Both the position numbers and the translations under genes were made by a program. Below are positions 1 to 9,670 of a stretch of 64,000 nt of DNA, piece after piece. The first letter of the stretch is position 1, and the number at the start of each line of letters is the position of its first letter. The DNA is from Saururus chinensis (lineage: Eukaryota; Streptophyta; Magnoliopsida; Piperales; Saururaceae): assembly GCA_035235625.1 (NCBI GenBank), contig CP141145.1, positions 20,648,563 through 20,712,562 of the forward strand, written 5' to 3'. Below the pieces are notes generated by a model that saw only the letters and a program-made list of their open reading frames with translations, searched no databases and was not told the origin of the DNA.

Positions 1-1510
1 CCTCATCTTAGAAATAATTGTGCAACTACATATATACATTTTAAAAACATAAAGTGTAGAAACTTTGTAGTCATGCAATTTCATTCTTTATTAACAAGCA
101 TATCTTATGTGACCCATTAACAAAGCTCATTAAAGTTCATTAACTCAAAAATATAACAATCACAATCTTTCATCCTTAACATCTCATAATAAACCCTCAT
201 GTAATAGCCTTCAAATTTCAATTAAATTCAGGGAATAAGAGCATAATATACATCAAAATATGACTTGTGTAATACTTAGTTCTATTAAGCTTTCTAAATA
301 GTCCATGTAACAAGCGTTAGGCCAGTGTCCCTAATCCAGTTGGCTCAAGGCACTAGGTGTTGAAACACCCCTTAGGCTTAATAACTCGAACTATAAAGGC
401 TACAGAACCAAGTAAGTCATAAAAGAATTTATCTCAACTTTTCACCTTTTAACGCGATCCCTTATACTTGCCTAGGCACAAGGTCCAGTTACTCAGTGAA
501 AAGAGAAACAAACCTTCTTTTTTTTTTTTTCATCATCAATTTTTTTTTCAACTTCTTTTTTTTTCACTTTTTTTTTCATTTTTTTTATACACACTTATCC
601 CATTTTTTTTCTTTTTTTTTATACACACTTATCCCATTTTTTTTTCAAATAAAAGCTAAGCATAAAAATCTATCATAAAATATTAAAAATTACTCAATTG
701 CCAAGTTTTCAAAAATATATGCTTAGTTAAAGATATCCCACTAAGATTACAAGTAATAAATCATAAAATTATATTCCTACAAGTTTCAAGTGTGTGAAAT
801 GTGATTTAAAAATATAAGCACAATTATCCAAGATAATGAAAATAAAATAGAAATTACTCACTTAATCATTTTCATCACTTAATTAATTACTTGAACTTTC
901 TTCATGAAATTGATCTCTTTAAAAACAGACATATACTTTTAAAAGAAAATAAGCGATAAAACCCACTTAAAAGTAAACAAAAGAAAAATAAAAAAATACT
1001 CTAAAACATCCTAAAAGAAAAATAAGCAATAAAAATATCTTTCTACACCCCCAAACCTAAACTAAACATTGTCCTCAATGTTAAAGAAAATATATACTAC
1101 AATGACAAGAATAAGTAAGAGAGGGAAAAGAAAGATATCACCTGAAAGCATAGCTAATCCACTAATCTGAAAAGTGAAGTACATAGGATTGGAGAAAAGA
1201 AATAAATATAAGTGATGAGCATTCCCCCAAACCTAAAGTATTATATCTCATAAAAGAAGATACACTATAATGAGAAAAAAAAACTGAGAAAATAAGTAAA
1301 TAAAGCCTAAATGAAGCAAAGAAAATAAACAAAAGGAAGGTAAAGAAATATATCAAAAACATGGGTTGCCTCCCAAGAAGCGCTAAGTTTAATGTCTTCA
1401 GCCAGACAGTGCCAACATTCTCAAATATATCAGGGCGGCTGGTAGATATTAGCATTGGTTTTTCTCTTAAGTCTCCAAAAAGATGATGCAGAAAAATTAG
1501 AAGGCATGAC
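1..1510 (-). other. 3' non-coding internal region of Athila/Tat-like element
   Basis: This stretch lies downstream of the Gag-protease ORF, reading the minus strand. It has no coding capacity for reverse transcriptase, RNase H or integrase in any frame I read. On the minus strand it carries short blocks that I associate with the internal tail of plant Athila/Tat elements: GCGCTTCTTGGGAGGCAACC at about 1365-1384, and two purine-rich TTTAGGTTTGGGGG blocks at about 1223-1236 and 1046-1060. No copy of the LTR is found left of this, so the 3' LTR is either outside the window or lost. The family assignment of these blocks is from memory; the absence of pol is what I see. Confidence 0.6.
515..646. 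repeat. T-rich low-complexity tract with short tandem duplication
   Basis: A run of T homopolymers is broken by CATCATCAA and by two copies of an ATACACACTTATCCCA core (about 588-603 and 620-635), each flanked by T8-T10. This is simple replication or slippage repeat DNA inside the retroelement tail. Two short apparent reading frames here are artefacts of TTT codons. Confidence 0.8.
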
Positions 1511-4003
1511 TTAATTATGGGCTGGTTCTACAAAAGATGGACCTCTGTCATAAGCATCAAATCTAAAATTGTCTACCATAAAACATTCAGCATTAGAAGT
1601 TGCAGGCAAATGGTTAGACACATCAAAAATATTTAGGTGCACTTTCATGTTCCCAAAAGTCATCTCCATTACCCCCGTCCTACAATTTATGCATGCATTA
1701 GCTGTGGCAAGAAAAGGACGACCTAGAATGATAGGAATCTGATATGTGGGGTTGGTACCGGTCTCCATATCTAAAACAATAAAATCAACAGGGAAAAAGA
1801 ACCGGTCAACCTTCACTAAGACATCCTCAATGACTCCTCGAGGCTTACGCACAGAATGGTCGGCTAGCTGCAAGGTAACTAATGTAGGTTGCAATTCTCC
1901 TAACCCTAGTTGTTCATACACCGAGTAAGGGAGTAGATTGACACTCGCACCAAGGTCAAGGAGGGCTCTTTGGATGGAGTGATCACCTATGACACAAGAA
2001 ATAGTGGGTACTCCAGGGTCCTTATACTTAGGTGGGGTGTCAAACTTCAAAAGAGAGCTAACTTGTTCGGTGAGAAAGACCTTCTTAGACACATGGGTCT
2101 TGGATTTACGCTTTTGAGTGCATAGGTCTTTGAGGAACTTAGCATAAGCAGGGACTTGCTTAATGGCATCTAAGAGGGGGAGATTAATTTTGACTTGTTT
2201 AAAAGTCTCAAGAATATCATCCATCTTAGCTGTGCTATTTCTAAATGGTGGGGCCAGGTCAAGACACTGAGGAAAAGGTGCCCTAGGGATATAAGATCCA
2301 TCGGAAGAGGTCTTGGACTGTGGCTCTAAGGAAGGGGAAGGAGAGACTGACTCCTTGGAATTTGGTTCACTCTCTAACTGATAAGGCTCATTAGGGGCTG
2401 AATTGTCTAACCCTTCATTTGTGGTACCCAAGGACTCCTCTCCAACCTGATTATCAATGTGTCGACCACTCCTAAGGGTAGTTATGGACTGAACTTGTTC
2501 ATTAGAGGAATTGACTATCTCTACTCCACATTGACCTTTAGGGTTTTGTTGGGGCTGACTCGGCAATGTCCCTGTCTCTCTCTTATTGATAGCATTGGCT
2601 AGTTGTCCAATTTGGGCTTCTAACTTTGCTATAGATTGTGTGTGAGAGTGGAGGAGTTGGGATTGAGATTGAATGCCTTGCAGGGCACTCAAAACCTTTT
2701 CTTCAAAACTTGGACTCCTATTGGGTTGGACATACGGAGGTTGTACTTGAGGTTGGTGGATATGGGCTGGTGGGACTTGGAATGGGGGCCTAGGGGGTTG
2801 GTTACCCATAATCCCTTGGTTTTGTGCCCGCCAAGAAAAGTTAGGATGATTCCTCCACCCAGGGTTATATGTATTTGAAAATGGATTGTTCTCAGCCCTA
2901 GGGAAGGATTGGGTGGCATTCACATGGTCTTGGACAAGCTCAGGAAATTGAGAAGCAGAGGGGCACTCAATGATAGTATGGGCTGGGCTAAGGCATATTG
3001 TGCATGCATCTTGAGTGAAGGGAGTGGGCTGATGGGTTGAAGTCATAAGGAGGTCAAGTTTCCTACTCAAAGTATCAACTTTAGAAGAGAGGTCTAATGG
3101 GTTTTTGACTTCATACAAGCCACCCCTAGAGGGGGCATTGTTTAAGGTAGATAATCCACTCTCATTTCTATTCAACGCAGCATGTTGAAGAGAATTTTCA
3201 CTCAAGTCCTCAAAAAGTTTCCATGCTTCATTTTCATTTTTTAGCAAAAAGGTACCCCCACAACTTGCATCAACAAGATGACGGTTTTGTTCAGTAAGAC
3301 CCTCATAAAAACGTTGCACTAATTGCCACTTAGGGACAGCATGATGAGGACACCTCCTAAGAAGGTCCTTAAGTCTATCCCAACTCTCATGGAACTGTTC
3401 AGTGGGAAGTTGGGCAAAAGTGGTTATGGCCTTTCTCATTTGGTTGGTCTTACCTATGGGGAAATATTTTTTAAGGAACTCTTGTTGCATTTGGGCCCAT
3501 GTTGTGATAGTGTTTGGCTCTAATGAGTGAAGCCATTCCTTAGCCTTATCTTTCAATGTGAAAGGAAAAAGGCGAAGTTTAACAGCTTCATCGGTTAAAT
3601 TTGAGAGCTTAAAAGTTGTGCATAGTTCTAAGAAGTCATCTAGGTGCCTATACGGGTTTTCATTATTAAGCCCATAAAAAGATGGAAGCATTTGAATGAC
3701 ATTGGGTTTAATCTCATAATTTTGAGCAGCGACCGCTGGCAACCTAATGCATGAAGGAGAGGTGTACTCATTGGGAGTGTAATACTCCCTTAGAGCTTTA
3801 AGTGGTGCATCTAGTAACTGATGTTCAGCCATGATAGGGGTAGAAGTAGTGTGGGAGGAGGAATTGGTAGGTGAGTTTGGAGGTGTAGGGATGTAGGTCG
3901 AGGGCAATTCAGCTCTCCTAGATGTCCGCTCAGTCTCAGGGTCAAATGGTACTAATCGGGGGAGTAAGGAGCGACGACCACGCATACACCACAAACACAC
4001 CAC
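1511..4003 (-). CDS. Retrotransposon Gag-aspartic protease polyprotein (Ty3/gypsy, Athila/Tat type)
   Basis: An uninterrupted 830-residue ORF. Residues about 100-275 form a retrotransposon Gag (capsid-like) domain with the LFPFTLKDKAKEWLHSL and FLKKYFP blocks. Residues 334-347 are a complete CX2CX4HX4C zinc knuckle (CTICLSPAHTIIEC). A Pro/Gln-rich linker follows, then an aspartic protease near 670-770 with DLGASVNLLP (Asp683) and ILGRPFLA. The catalytic triplet reads DLG rather than DTG or DSG, which I recall as usual for this plant group. The product would assemble virus-like particles and mature them. Met58 (MAEHQLL, near 3832) is a likelier start than Met1, because the first 57 residues look like leader. 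No RT, RNase H or integrase follows, so the element is non-autonomous or internally deleted. The absence of stops suggests recent activity or selection. Confidence 0.9.
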   Translation of the reverse strand: MVCLWCMRGRRSLLPRLVPFDPETERTSRRAELPSTYIPTPPNSPTNSSSHTTSTPIMAEHQLLDAPLKALREYYTPNEYTSPSCIRLPAVAAQNYEIKPNVIQMLPSFYGLNNENPYRHLDDFLELCTTFKLSNLTDEAVKLRLFPFTLKDKAKEWLHSLEPNTITTWAQMQQEFLKKYFPIGKTNQMRKAITTFAQLPTEQFHESWDRLKDLLRRCPHHAVPKWQLVQRFYEGLTEQNRHLVDASCGGTFLLKNENEAWKLFEDLSENSLQHAALNRNESGLSTLNNAPSRGGLYEVKNPLDLSSKVDTLSRKLDLLMTSTHQPTPFTQDACTICLSPAHTIIECPSASQFPELVQDHVNATQSFPRAENNPFSNTYNPGWRNHPNFSWRAQNQGIMGNQPPRPPFQVPPAHIHQPQVQPPYVQPNRSPSFEEKVLSALQGIQSQSQLLHSHTQSIAKLEAQIGQLANAINKRETGTLPSQPQQNPKGQCGVEIVNSSNEQVQSITTLRSGRHIDNQVGEESLGTTNEGLDNSAPNEPYQLESEPNSKESVSPSPSLEPQSKTSSDGSYIPRAPFPQCLDLAPPFRNSTAKMDDILETFKQVKINLPLLDAIKQVPAYAKFLKDLCTQKRKSKTHVSKKVFLTEQVSSLLKFDTPPKYKDPGVPTISCVIGDHSIQRALLDLGASVNLLPYSVYEQLGLGELQPTLVTLQLADHSVRKPRGVIEDVLVKVDRFFFPVDFIVLDMETGTNPTYQIPIILGRPFLATANACINCRTGVMEMTFGNMKVHLNIFDVSNHLPATSNAECFMVDNFRFDAYDRGPSFVEPAHN

Positions 4004-4282
4004 ACAATTTTAAATGTAAAACAAAAAAAAGGAATAACAAGAAAAAACTAACTAAAAATAATTCAAAATAAAGAGAGAAAAGGATCTTGCAAACCGAAAA
4101 GAAGCACTATGCTTGGGATGTCCACTTGTGGCCACAAGTGTAGAGAGCACGATCTTCAACTCCGCCTACAAGATCAAATTAAAAGAAGGTAAGAAACTAA
4201 AAATTAACCTAAAAACTAAAGTAAACTGAATCTAAATTAGATAGAATTATCCTAATACTAATTTAGTAACAAATCAACACCG

Positions 4283-4300
4283 TCCCTGGCAACGGCGCCA
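4283..4300 (-). promoter_or_regulatory. tRNA primer binding site
   Basis: On the minus strand the sequence reads TGGCGCCGTTGCCAGGGA, six bases after the LTR end. This is the primer site typical of Athila-type elements (attributed to tRNA-Asp, from memory). A 280-bp untranslated leader separates it from the Gag ORF. It fixes the element's orientation and the inner LTR boundary. Confidence 0.9.
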
Positions 4301-4306
4301 AAAACT

Positions 4307-5725
4307 TGATCGTTTATAATTAAACCCTTTGCAAGTGTACAAGGTAATTGTACTAGGATAAGTATTTAAGGGTTGTCGAACCTTAGGGACGGATGGGTTA
4401 TTACTAAATCTAAAGAGGAATTTGCTGATTGAAAACTAAAACAAACTTAAACTTTAATTAAGTAAAGGAAATAAATCAACTAGTTTAAAAATAAGAGATT
4501 AATATGATGGAAATTACTTAGGAAATTGAATCCACTATAGAACCATAACAATTCCTTAACTTTTAATCTAAATCTAGTGTGAACATGAACAAGTATTCTC
4601 AGCTACAAGCTAGAATTACTTCAAAAAGAATCATTAATTAACTTCCATGGCATGAACTATCTTCGACAATAGCACGGATCATCTACACTAAACTAGCTAT
4701 AGGCATGACCCGTCTAATCTTAGTATAACTCATCCAAGTCATTAATTATTTGAACATTAAAACTATTGTGTGACCATCTCATCTAAATCACAGAAATTAG
4801 AATCGATGCAAATATCAAAACCATATCAATCTATCTCTACAAGACAATAAATCAATATAGACTTGAATAAACATTAAAAGCTCTTCCATTAAAAAGGAAA
4901 TCCATATCATACAATTGTCATCATTCACAACTGAGATCTAAATTAAAAAGAAAAGAAATTGAAACTTATCTATAGCTTCATCAACTCCTAAGTAAAAGAA
5001 AATTCTAGCCTTCCATGGTAGAAGAAAGCACTTGAATCTCCATTGAAAGCTTTGAGTTCTCTTCCATCTTCTTCTTCCTTTTTCTCTTAAGAAAATCTAC
5101 TGGAATCCCCCAATTTTAAGCCAAATATGTCTTTTTATAGGCATAAGTTCTGTAGGAAGAAGTCCAATATGAAAAGGATTGGAATTTGGGTCAAACAAGG
5201 AAACTGCACGTTATGCCGATCGATCGCCCTGCATGCCCGATCGATCGGCTACACTGTATTTTCATCTAAATTCACGTTATCCCGATCGATCGATAAGTGA
5301 CCCCAATCGATCGGCTACAGTGTTTCTGTTTTCCTAGACAGTTCATATTCTGTTCATTAAGCTTTCCTTCGTGTCCATATTAATTTCTAACTTGTTTATA
5401 ACTCCGAAAAGTTGTCCAAATCACTTTAAAGCATGTGAAGACTATTTTTAAGCATTTCAAACATCGTCCAAGTACTTCGATAAGCGCACTTTACCTACAA
5501 AACATAAAATACCATATTTTAGACATGTATAATGTAATTAAAATTCCAACTTGATTTAAATACATGTCTAAACAACTAATAACTACAAAATTATTAATAA
5601 TTAAACTAAAATACTAATATCTATCTTAATCTAAATAAACCATAACTAACTCTAAATTAACCTAATCTATACTAGCAAATAAGGTAAAAAGGCATATAAA
5701 ATAGATATAGATTTCATACTTATCA
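4307..5725 (-). mobile_element. 5' LTR (copy A) of the Athila/Tat-like gag element
   Basis: On the minus strand it starts TGATAAGTATGAAATC and ends ATAAACGATCA. Almost the same 1.42-kb sequence recurs at 9671-11091 in the same orientation, which defines both ends. The inner edge abuts the primer binding site. The outer flank is GTATC (5726-5730); its partner duplication would lie outside the window. The two copies differ by scattered substitutions and small indels only, so insertion was fairly recent. The LTR contains a TATA box and an upstream palindrome cluster, annotated separately. Confidence 0.92.
5131..5314 (-). promoter_or_regulatory. LTR core promoter with ATCGATCG cluster
   Basis: On the minus strand a TATA box (CTATAAAAAG, 5131-5140) lies about 79 bp downstream of four palindromic motifs: CGATCGATCG at 5217-5226, 5238-5247 and 5283-5292, and AATCGATCGG at 5305-5314. 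Within each pair the repeats start 21 bp apart, i.e. about two helical turns. The same arrangement is kept in copy B (TATA near 10497-10506, motifs 10581-10690). An enhancer role is inferred. Confidence 0.6.
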
Positions 5726-6480
5726 GTATCATGACTCTGATACATTCTGATTATGAAAATTTATCTGATATAAAAATAATAATAAGATTCCATTATCCAA
5801 TTTTAAATTATCAGATTGTGATTTTGTGATCTATTGGATGATTTAATTCTGAAAATTTTTGGATCGATATGTCTGCTATGCTCTTATTCCAAAAATGATT
5901 TATCCGATTTTAAAAGTCCATAATATATTCCATATAATATGATTTATCCAAATTTAAATTAGTCAAATTTTGTTCAAAGTATTGTATCCAATCATAAATT
6001 ATCAGACTGTGTTTATGAGTTATCATATAATTGAATTTTTGAAGGGTTTTGGAATTGTGTCTATGGATTCCATTAAACCTACCTCACTAAATTGTGCTTT
6101 CACTCTAAATAATGACCTATCTGATTTCAAAATAATAACCGGATTGTGTTTAGAGTATTTTTTCCGATCATGAAATATCAGATTTTGTTTGTGTAGGTTC
6201 TATCCGATCTTAAAATATCAGATCCTGTTTATGAATGTGAAGTTCAAATTTTTTATCAGATTTAGTTTATGAGTGTTAAATCCGATTATAATTTATTGGA
6301 ATTCATTTTGGGATATCCAAGTTTAGACTATCAGATTATGTATTTTATCCGAGTAGTTGTCGGATTATGTTATCCGATTATCACTTATTGGATTGTGCTT
6401 CTGAATATTGTGTTTGATTGTAAATCAACCGGATTAATGATTGTAATTGCTATGTGACTAAAGATCAGATTTTATTCTAA
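5726..6480. repeat. Degenerate minisatellite built on an ATCCGAT..TATCAGATTGTG unit
   Basis: Imperfect units of roughly 35-45 bp recur: TCCGAT or TCCAAT, then an AT-rich run, then TATCAGATTGTGTTTATGA. Clear examples are near 5796, 5988, 6165, 6205 and 6330. No coding potential is credible. It lies between the outer edge of LTR copy A and the 3' end signals of the Del/Tekay-type element, so it is probably internal or inserted satellite DNA within that older element. Confidence 0.6.
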
Positions 6481-6512
6481 TTTTGTTGTATTTTGAAAAG
6501 TATTTTTGGGTG

Positions 6513-6548
6513 AATTGCGAGGACGCAATTTGTTTAAGAGGAGAAGAA
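6513..6548 (+). promoter_or_regulatory. Conserved 3' end block and polypurine tract of a Del/Tekay-type gypsy element
   Basis: AATTGCGAGGACGCAATT is followed by TTTAAGAGGAGAAGAA and then directly by the LTR start TGTAAAAC. This closely resembles the CGAGGACGAAATT plus purine tract that I recall at the 3' end of plant Del/Tekay chromoviruses. It primes plus-strand DNA synthesis and shows that the LTR at 6549 is a 3' LTR in plus orientation. Confidence 0.75.
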
Positions 6549-7201
6549 TGTAAAACACGTGTTTCTATTAAGCTTAACTCGGAGGATTAGGGGTAATGAT
6601 ATAATTTTAGTTAAATTTTAAGGGGTTTCAAGGGATGGAATCATAGTATGTGAGTAGAGCTCGAAATAACGAGTGTAACAAACTGAGGAATATGCAAAAC
6701 GGAGGTTGGGAGTGAAAGTTACCTCATCAGGAAGCATGTCATTTAGGCAGGACCCTCATATAAAGTGCAGAATAATTTACCATGTGGGGTCTAGTTTCGA
6801 AGGGTTTGTTAATATGAGTCCATCGGTACCATGAACACGCGATTCCGACTTCGGGGTAATAAGATATCACATTTTTAAGTTTTGGAAAAGAAAAAATAAA
6901 ATATTAATAAATCATCGCCACGTGACAGCATGCGAGCCACACGTGCTCCACATGGTGACACATCAGATAAGACTGAAGCATGTCAGACACGCGTCTAACA
7001 TGCATCAGACATGCATTTGACGGGTGTCACACGCATTAACTCCATTTATATATATATTGTCAGCTCTTCCGTTTCAAAAACATTCTCAAACTACTTTTCT
7101 TCGTTTCTCATTCATTTTAAGCCCAATTCGAGTATTTTAAAAGGCGTTCTTAGCTAATTTTAGGGAGTTGTATGCAATGGAATCATCTATTTATTGAGTT
7201 A

Positions 7202-7756
7202 GGGGTCATTTGGGTACTGAATTAATTCAGCAACAAATTAATTCAGTAATGAATTAATTCAAAAAATTCACCGCCGAAACTGAATTACGTTTGGGAAGAG
7301 AATTTGTTAGAATAAATTCAGATGTCATGACAAACCCAACTTTAAAACTTTAAACTAATATAACTCTCTCTCTTGAACTCGAATATGAACGTTCTTTATA
7401 CCATTACGCTTCTAAATTCAAGTTCTATCAAACAAGATCCCACAAGGGTAGGTAATTTTGAATTTTTAAAGTGGGCCCTACCTATATTACACGTTTATCG
7501 AGGCTCAAATTGATATAAACGATAACCATTAAAAAATATAGAATCTGTAATTTTTAAAACAGTGATTTGGAGACTGAATCTACTGAATCACCTCAGTGAT
7601 TCAGGCAAATTCAGGCTTGAAATGGCCTGAATCTAACTTCAGTATTGAATTTTTAATTTAGCGCAGTTCTGTACACAAATAGGATTCTAAAAATTCTGTG
7701 CTGAATCGACACTGAATTGACTGAATCTTCTCACGATTCAGTACCCAAACTGCCCC
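7202..7756. mobile_element. Tourist/PIF-Harbinger-like MITE
   Basis: A 555-bp element with terminal inverted repeats: left GGGGTCATTTGGGTACTGAAT, right end (reverse complement) GGGGCAGTTTGGGTACTGAAT. That is only two mismatches in 21 bp. It is flanked by a TTA/TTA 3-bp duplication (7199-7201, 7757-7759), the hallmark of the PIF/Harbinger superfamily. The interior is AT-rich with repeated CTGAATTAATTCAG-type palindromes and no ORF. Removing it restores an LTR segment that aligns with 8085-8130, which confirms the insertion. Confidence 0.88.
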
Positions 7757-8284
7757 TTAGTAACTCTATAAGGAAGAAATACCCTAGGATAAGAGGAGAT
7801 TCTACCTATCGCCCTCGAGCCCTGATGAGAAAGAAGTGGCCTAGAGTACGAGGACATACGTGGGTTAAGACTGACATGCATAAGACAAATGTCTGACACA
7901 TGATGCATGTCAGACACGCGTTAGATGCACATTAACTCTATTTGTATAGATATATGGTTGGCTCTTCACATTCAAAAACATTCTCAAACTTCTTTTCTTC
8001 GTTTTTTCACTCGTTTTAAGTTCGATTTGAGTTGTTCAAAAGGCGTTCTTAGTTAATTCGAGGGTAATCTATGCAATAGAAGTGTCAATTTCTCAAGTTA
8101 GCGACTCCATAAGGAGAAAACACCGTGGGGCTAGAGGAGACTCAACCCATCGCCCTCGAGCCCTAAAGAGAAAGAAGTGGCCAAGAGTAAGAGGAGTCTC
8201 CGTTCTCTATTGTCGGGCCACAACGAGGGAAGTGGCCCCGAGTAGGGAAGACTCCATCCTCCACCGAAGGGCCATGTAGTGTGA

Positions 8285-8660
8285 GATACATACCTGGGTT
8301 AAGGGGAGGTTCTGTTCACATCTTAAGGGAATGAAAAGAAAAAATAGTCTCTAGGTAAGGGGAAGGTCTGTGCATCATCAGTTTGGACGCGTAGAGAGAA
8401 AACGTCTCCAGATAAGGGGAAGGTTTTTCCATTATCTACGGACTTGTAGAGAGAAAAGTGTCTCCGGGTAAGGGGAAGATCTGTCTATCATCTATGGAGG
8501 CATAGAGAGAAAAGTATCTCCAGGTAGGGGATATTCTGTCCGCTACGGGAAGTGTGAAGTGTCCCGGGTTAAGGGGAGGTTATGTGTATTGTCTTCAGGC
8601 CACAATGGGGGAAATGTCCTGGGTTAAAGGGAGTGTCTGTCCGCCACCTTCAGATGCAAT
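8285..8660 (+). repeat. Tandem array (about 60-67 bp unit) in LTR G1
   Basis: Five to six imperfect units share the pattern CTCCRGGTAAGGGGAAGGTCTGT, a variable ATCATCTAYGGA region, then CGTAGAGAGAAAA. They drift to GTCCYGGGTTAAGGGGAGG at the right end. The array lies downstream of the second TATA-like region, so it would fall in the transcribed R/U5 part. Confidence 0.75.
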
Positions 8661-9670
8661 GCAAAAGATGTTATGAAGCTAGAGGAGGTTTTGCCACCAT
8701 CTCCAGACTTGAAAGGGAGGACACTATAAGGAAATGAGCAATTCCGAACATCGCTATTTATGTAATTGTAGGGGAGTAAGCATTTCTGACCTTTCGAGTT
8801 AATATGATTTATATGCATGTACATCTTACTTAATGTTATTAATATGCTAATTAAGATATATAATTTGCTATGATCTGATATATGCTGATATGTTCCGATT
8901 TGATCTGCCTTGATATACTTTGTTGTGATCTGATCTGCTCTGAAATGCTCAGTGGTGGTCTGATATGCTCCGATTTGATATGATATGATAGGTATGGTCA
9001 GATGAAATCTGATATGATATGATGGAATTTGATATGATGGAATTTGATATGATCTAATCCACTCTATTGTGTGTTCTGCTCCACTATGTGATAAAGTGGG
9101 ATGTGTGATTCTGCTAGTGTTCTACTCACCTCTTTGAGATATCTGATTCCACTGATTTATTGGCTTCCATTCTACTCTGATGGTTTATGAGATTTTTGTT
9201 TGAATTTGAATGATTTATTTGGATATAAGGATATCTGTATTTTAATGTATATGATTTTGTGATGCCTGATATATATATTAGCCATTAGGCAGAATTACGT
9301 TCGGATTCGATCATATTAGTATAATATCGTAAAGGTTATCCAATACGTATGTAGGTAGCCAATGATATAATAGCATTGGCCTGATCCAAATTAGTTATAA
9401 AATTAGGTTTGTTTTAAATTACTTGCAACATAACGCTAAAGCTCCGTAGTGCATAGATGAACATTATGACTCTCGCACACAAAGTTTGCCACTCTTGGTT
9501 GGTCTTGTTTTAATTTTTTTTGTTTATTTTAATAAACTGTGATTTTGTTTTCCAAATAAACCCCAGTCCAGGTCAGTTTTCTCAGTTTTTCTGGTTGGGG
9601 TGTTACAGGTTGGGTTTGCCAAACAGTCGCTAGGGCATGCACTAGATCCTTTGAGGACCTGGTAGCCTAC

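Larger units (their letters stand above)
6549..9607 (+). mobile_element. 3' LTR of a Del/Tekay-type gypsy element (family G, copy 1)
   Basis: It starts TGTAAAACACG right after a polypurine tract and ends GGGGTGTTACA. Stretches match two other LTRs in this window, 15072-16855 and 30218-32026, for example the AGTAGAGCTCGAA and AAATGGAGGTTGGGA regions. At 3.06 kb it is longer than its relatives because of a MITE (7202-7756), a duplicated promoter/R-like segment (about 6950-7200 against 7870-8105) and a tandem array (8285-8660). TATA-like TTATATATAT lies near 7044 and a second one near 7950. The flanks AAGAA and GGTTG do not match, as expected for one LTR of a two-LTR element. Confidence 0.8.

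Noticed and set aside
468..678. Two overlapping phenylalanine-rich frames
   Set aside because: They arise from T homopolymers and a short tandem repeat; no domain, no promoter context.
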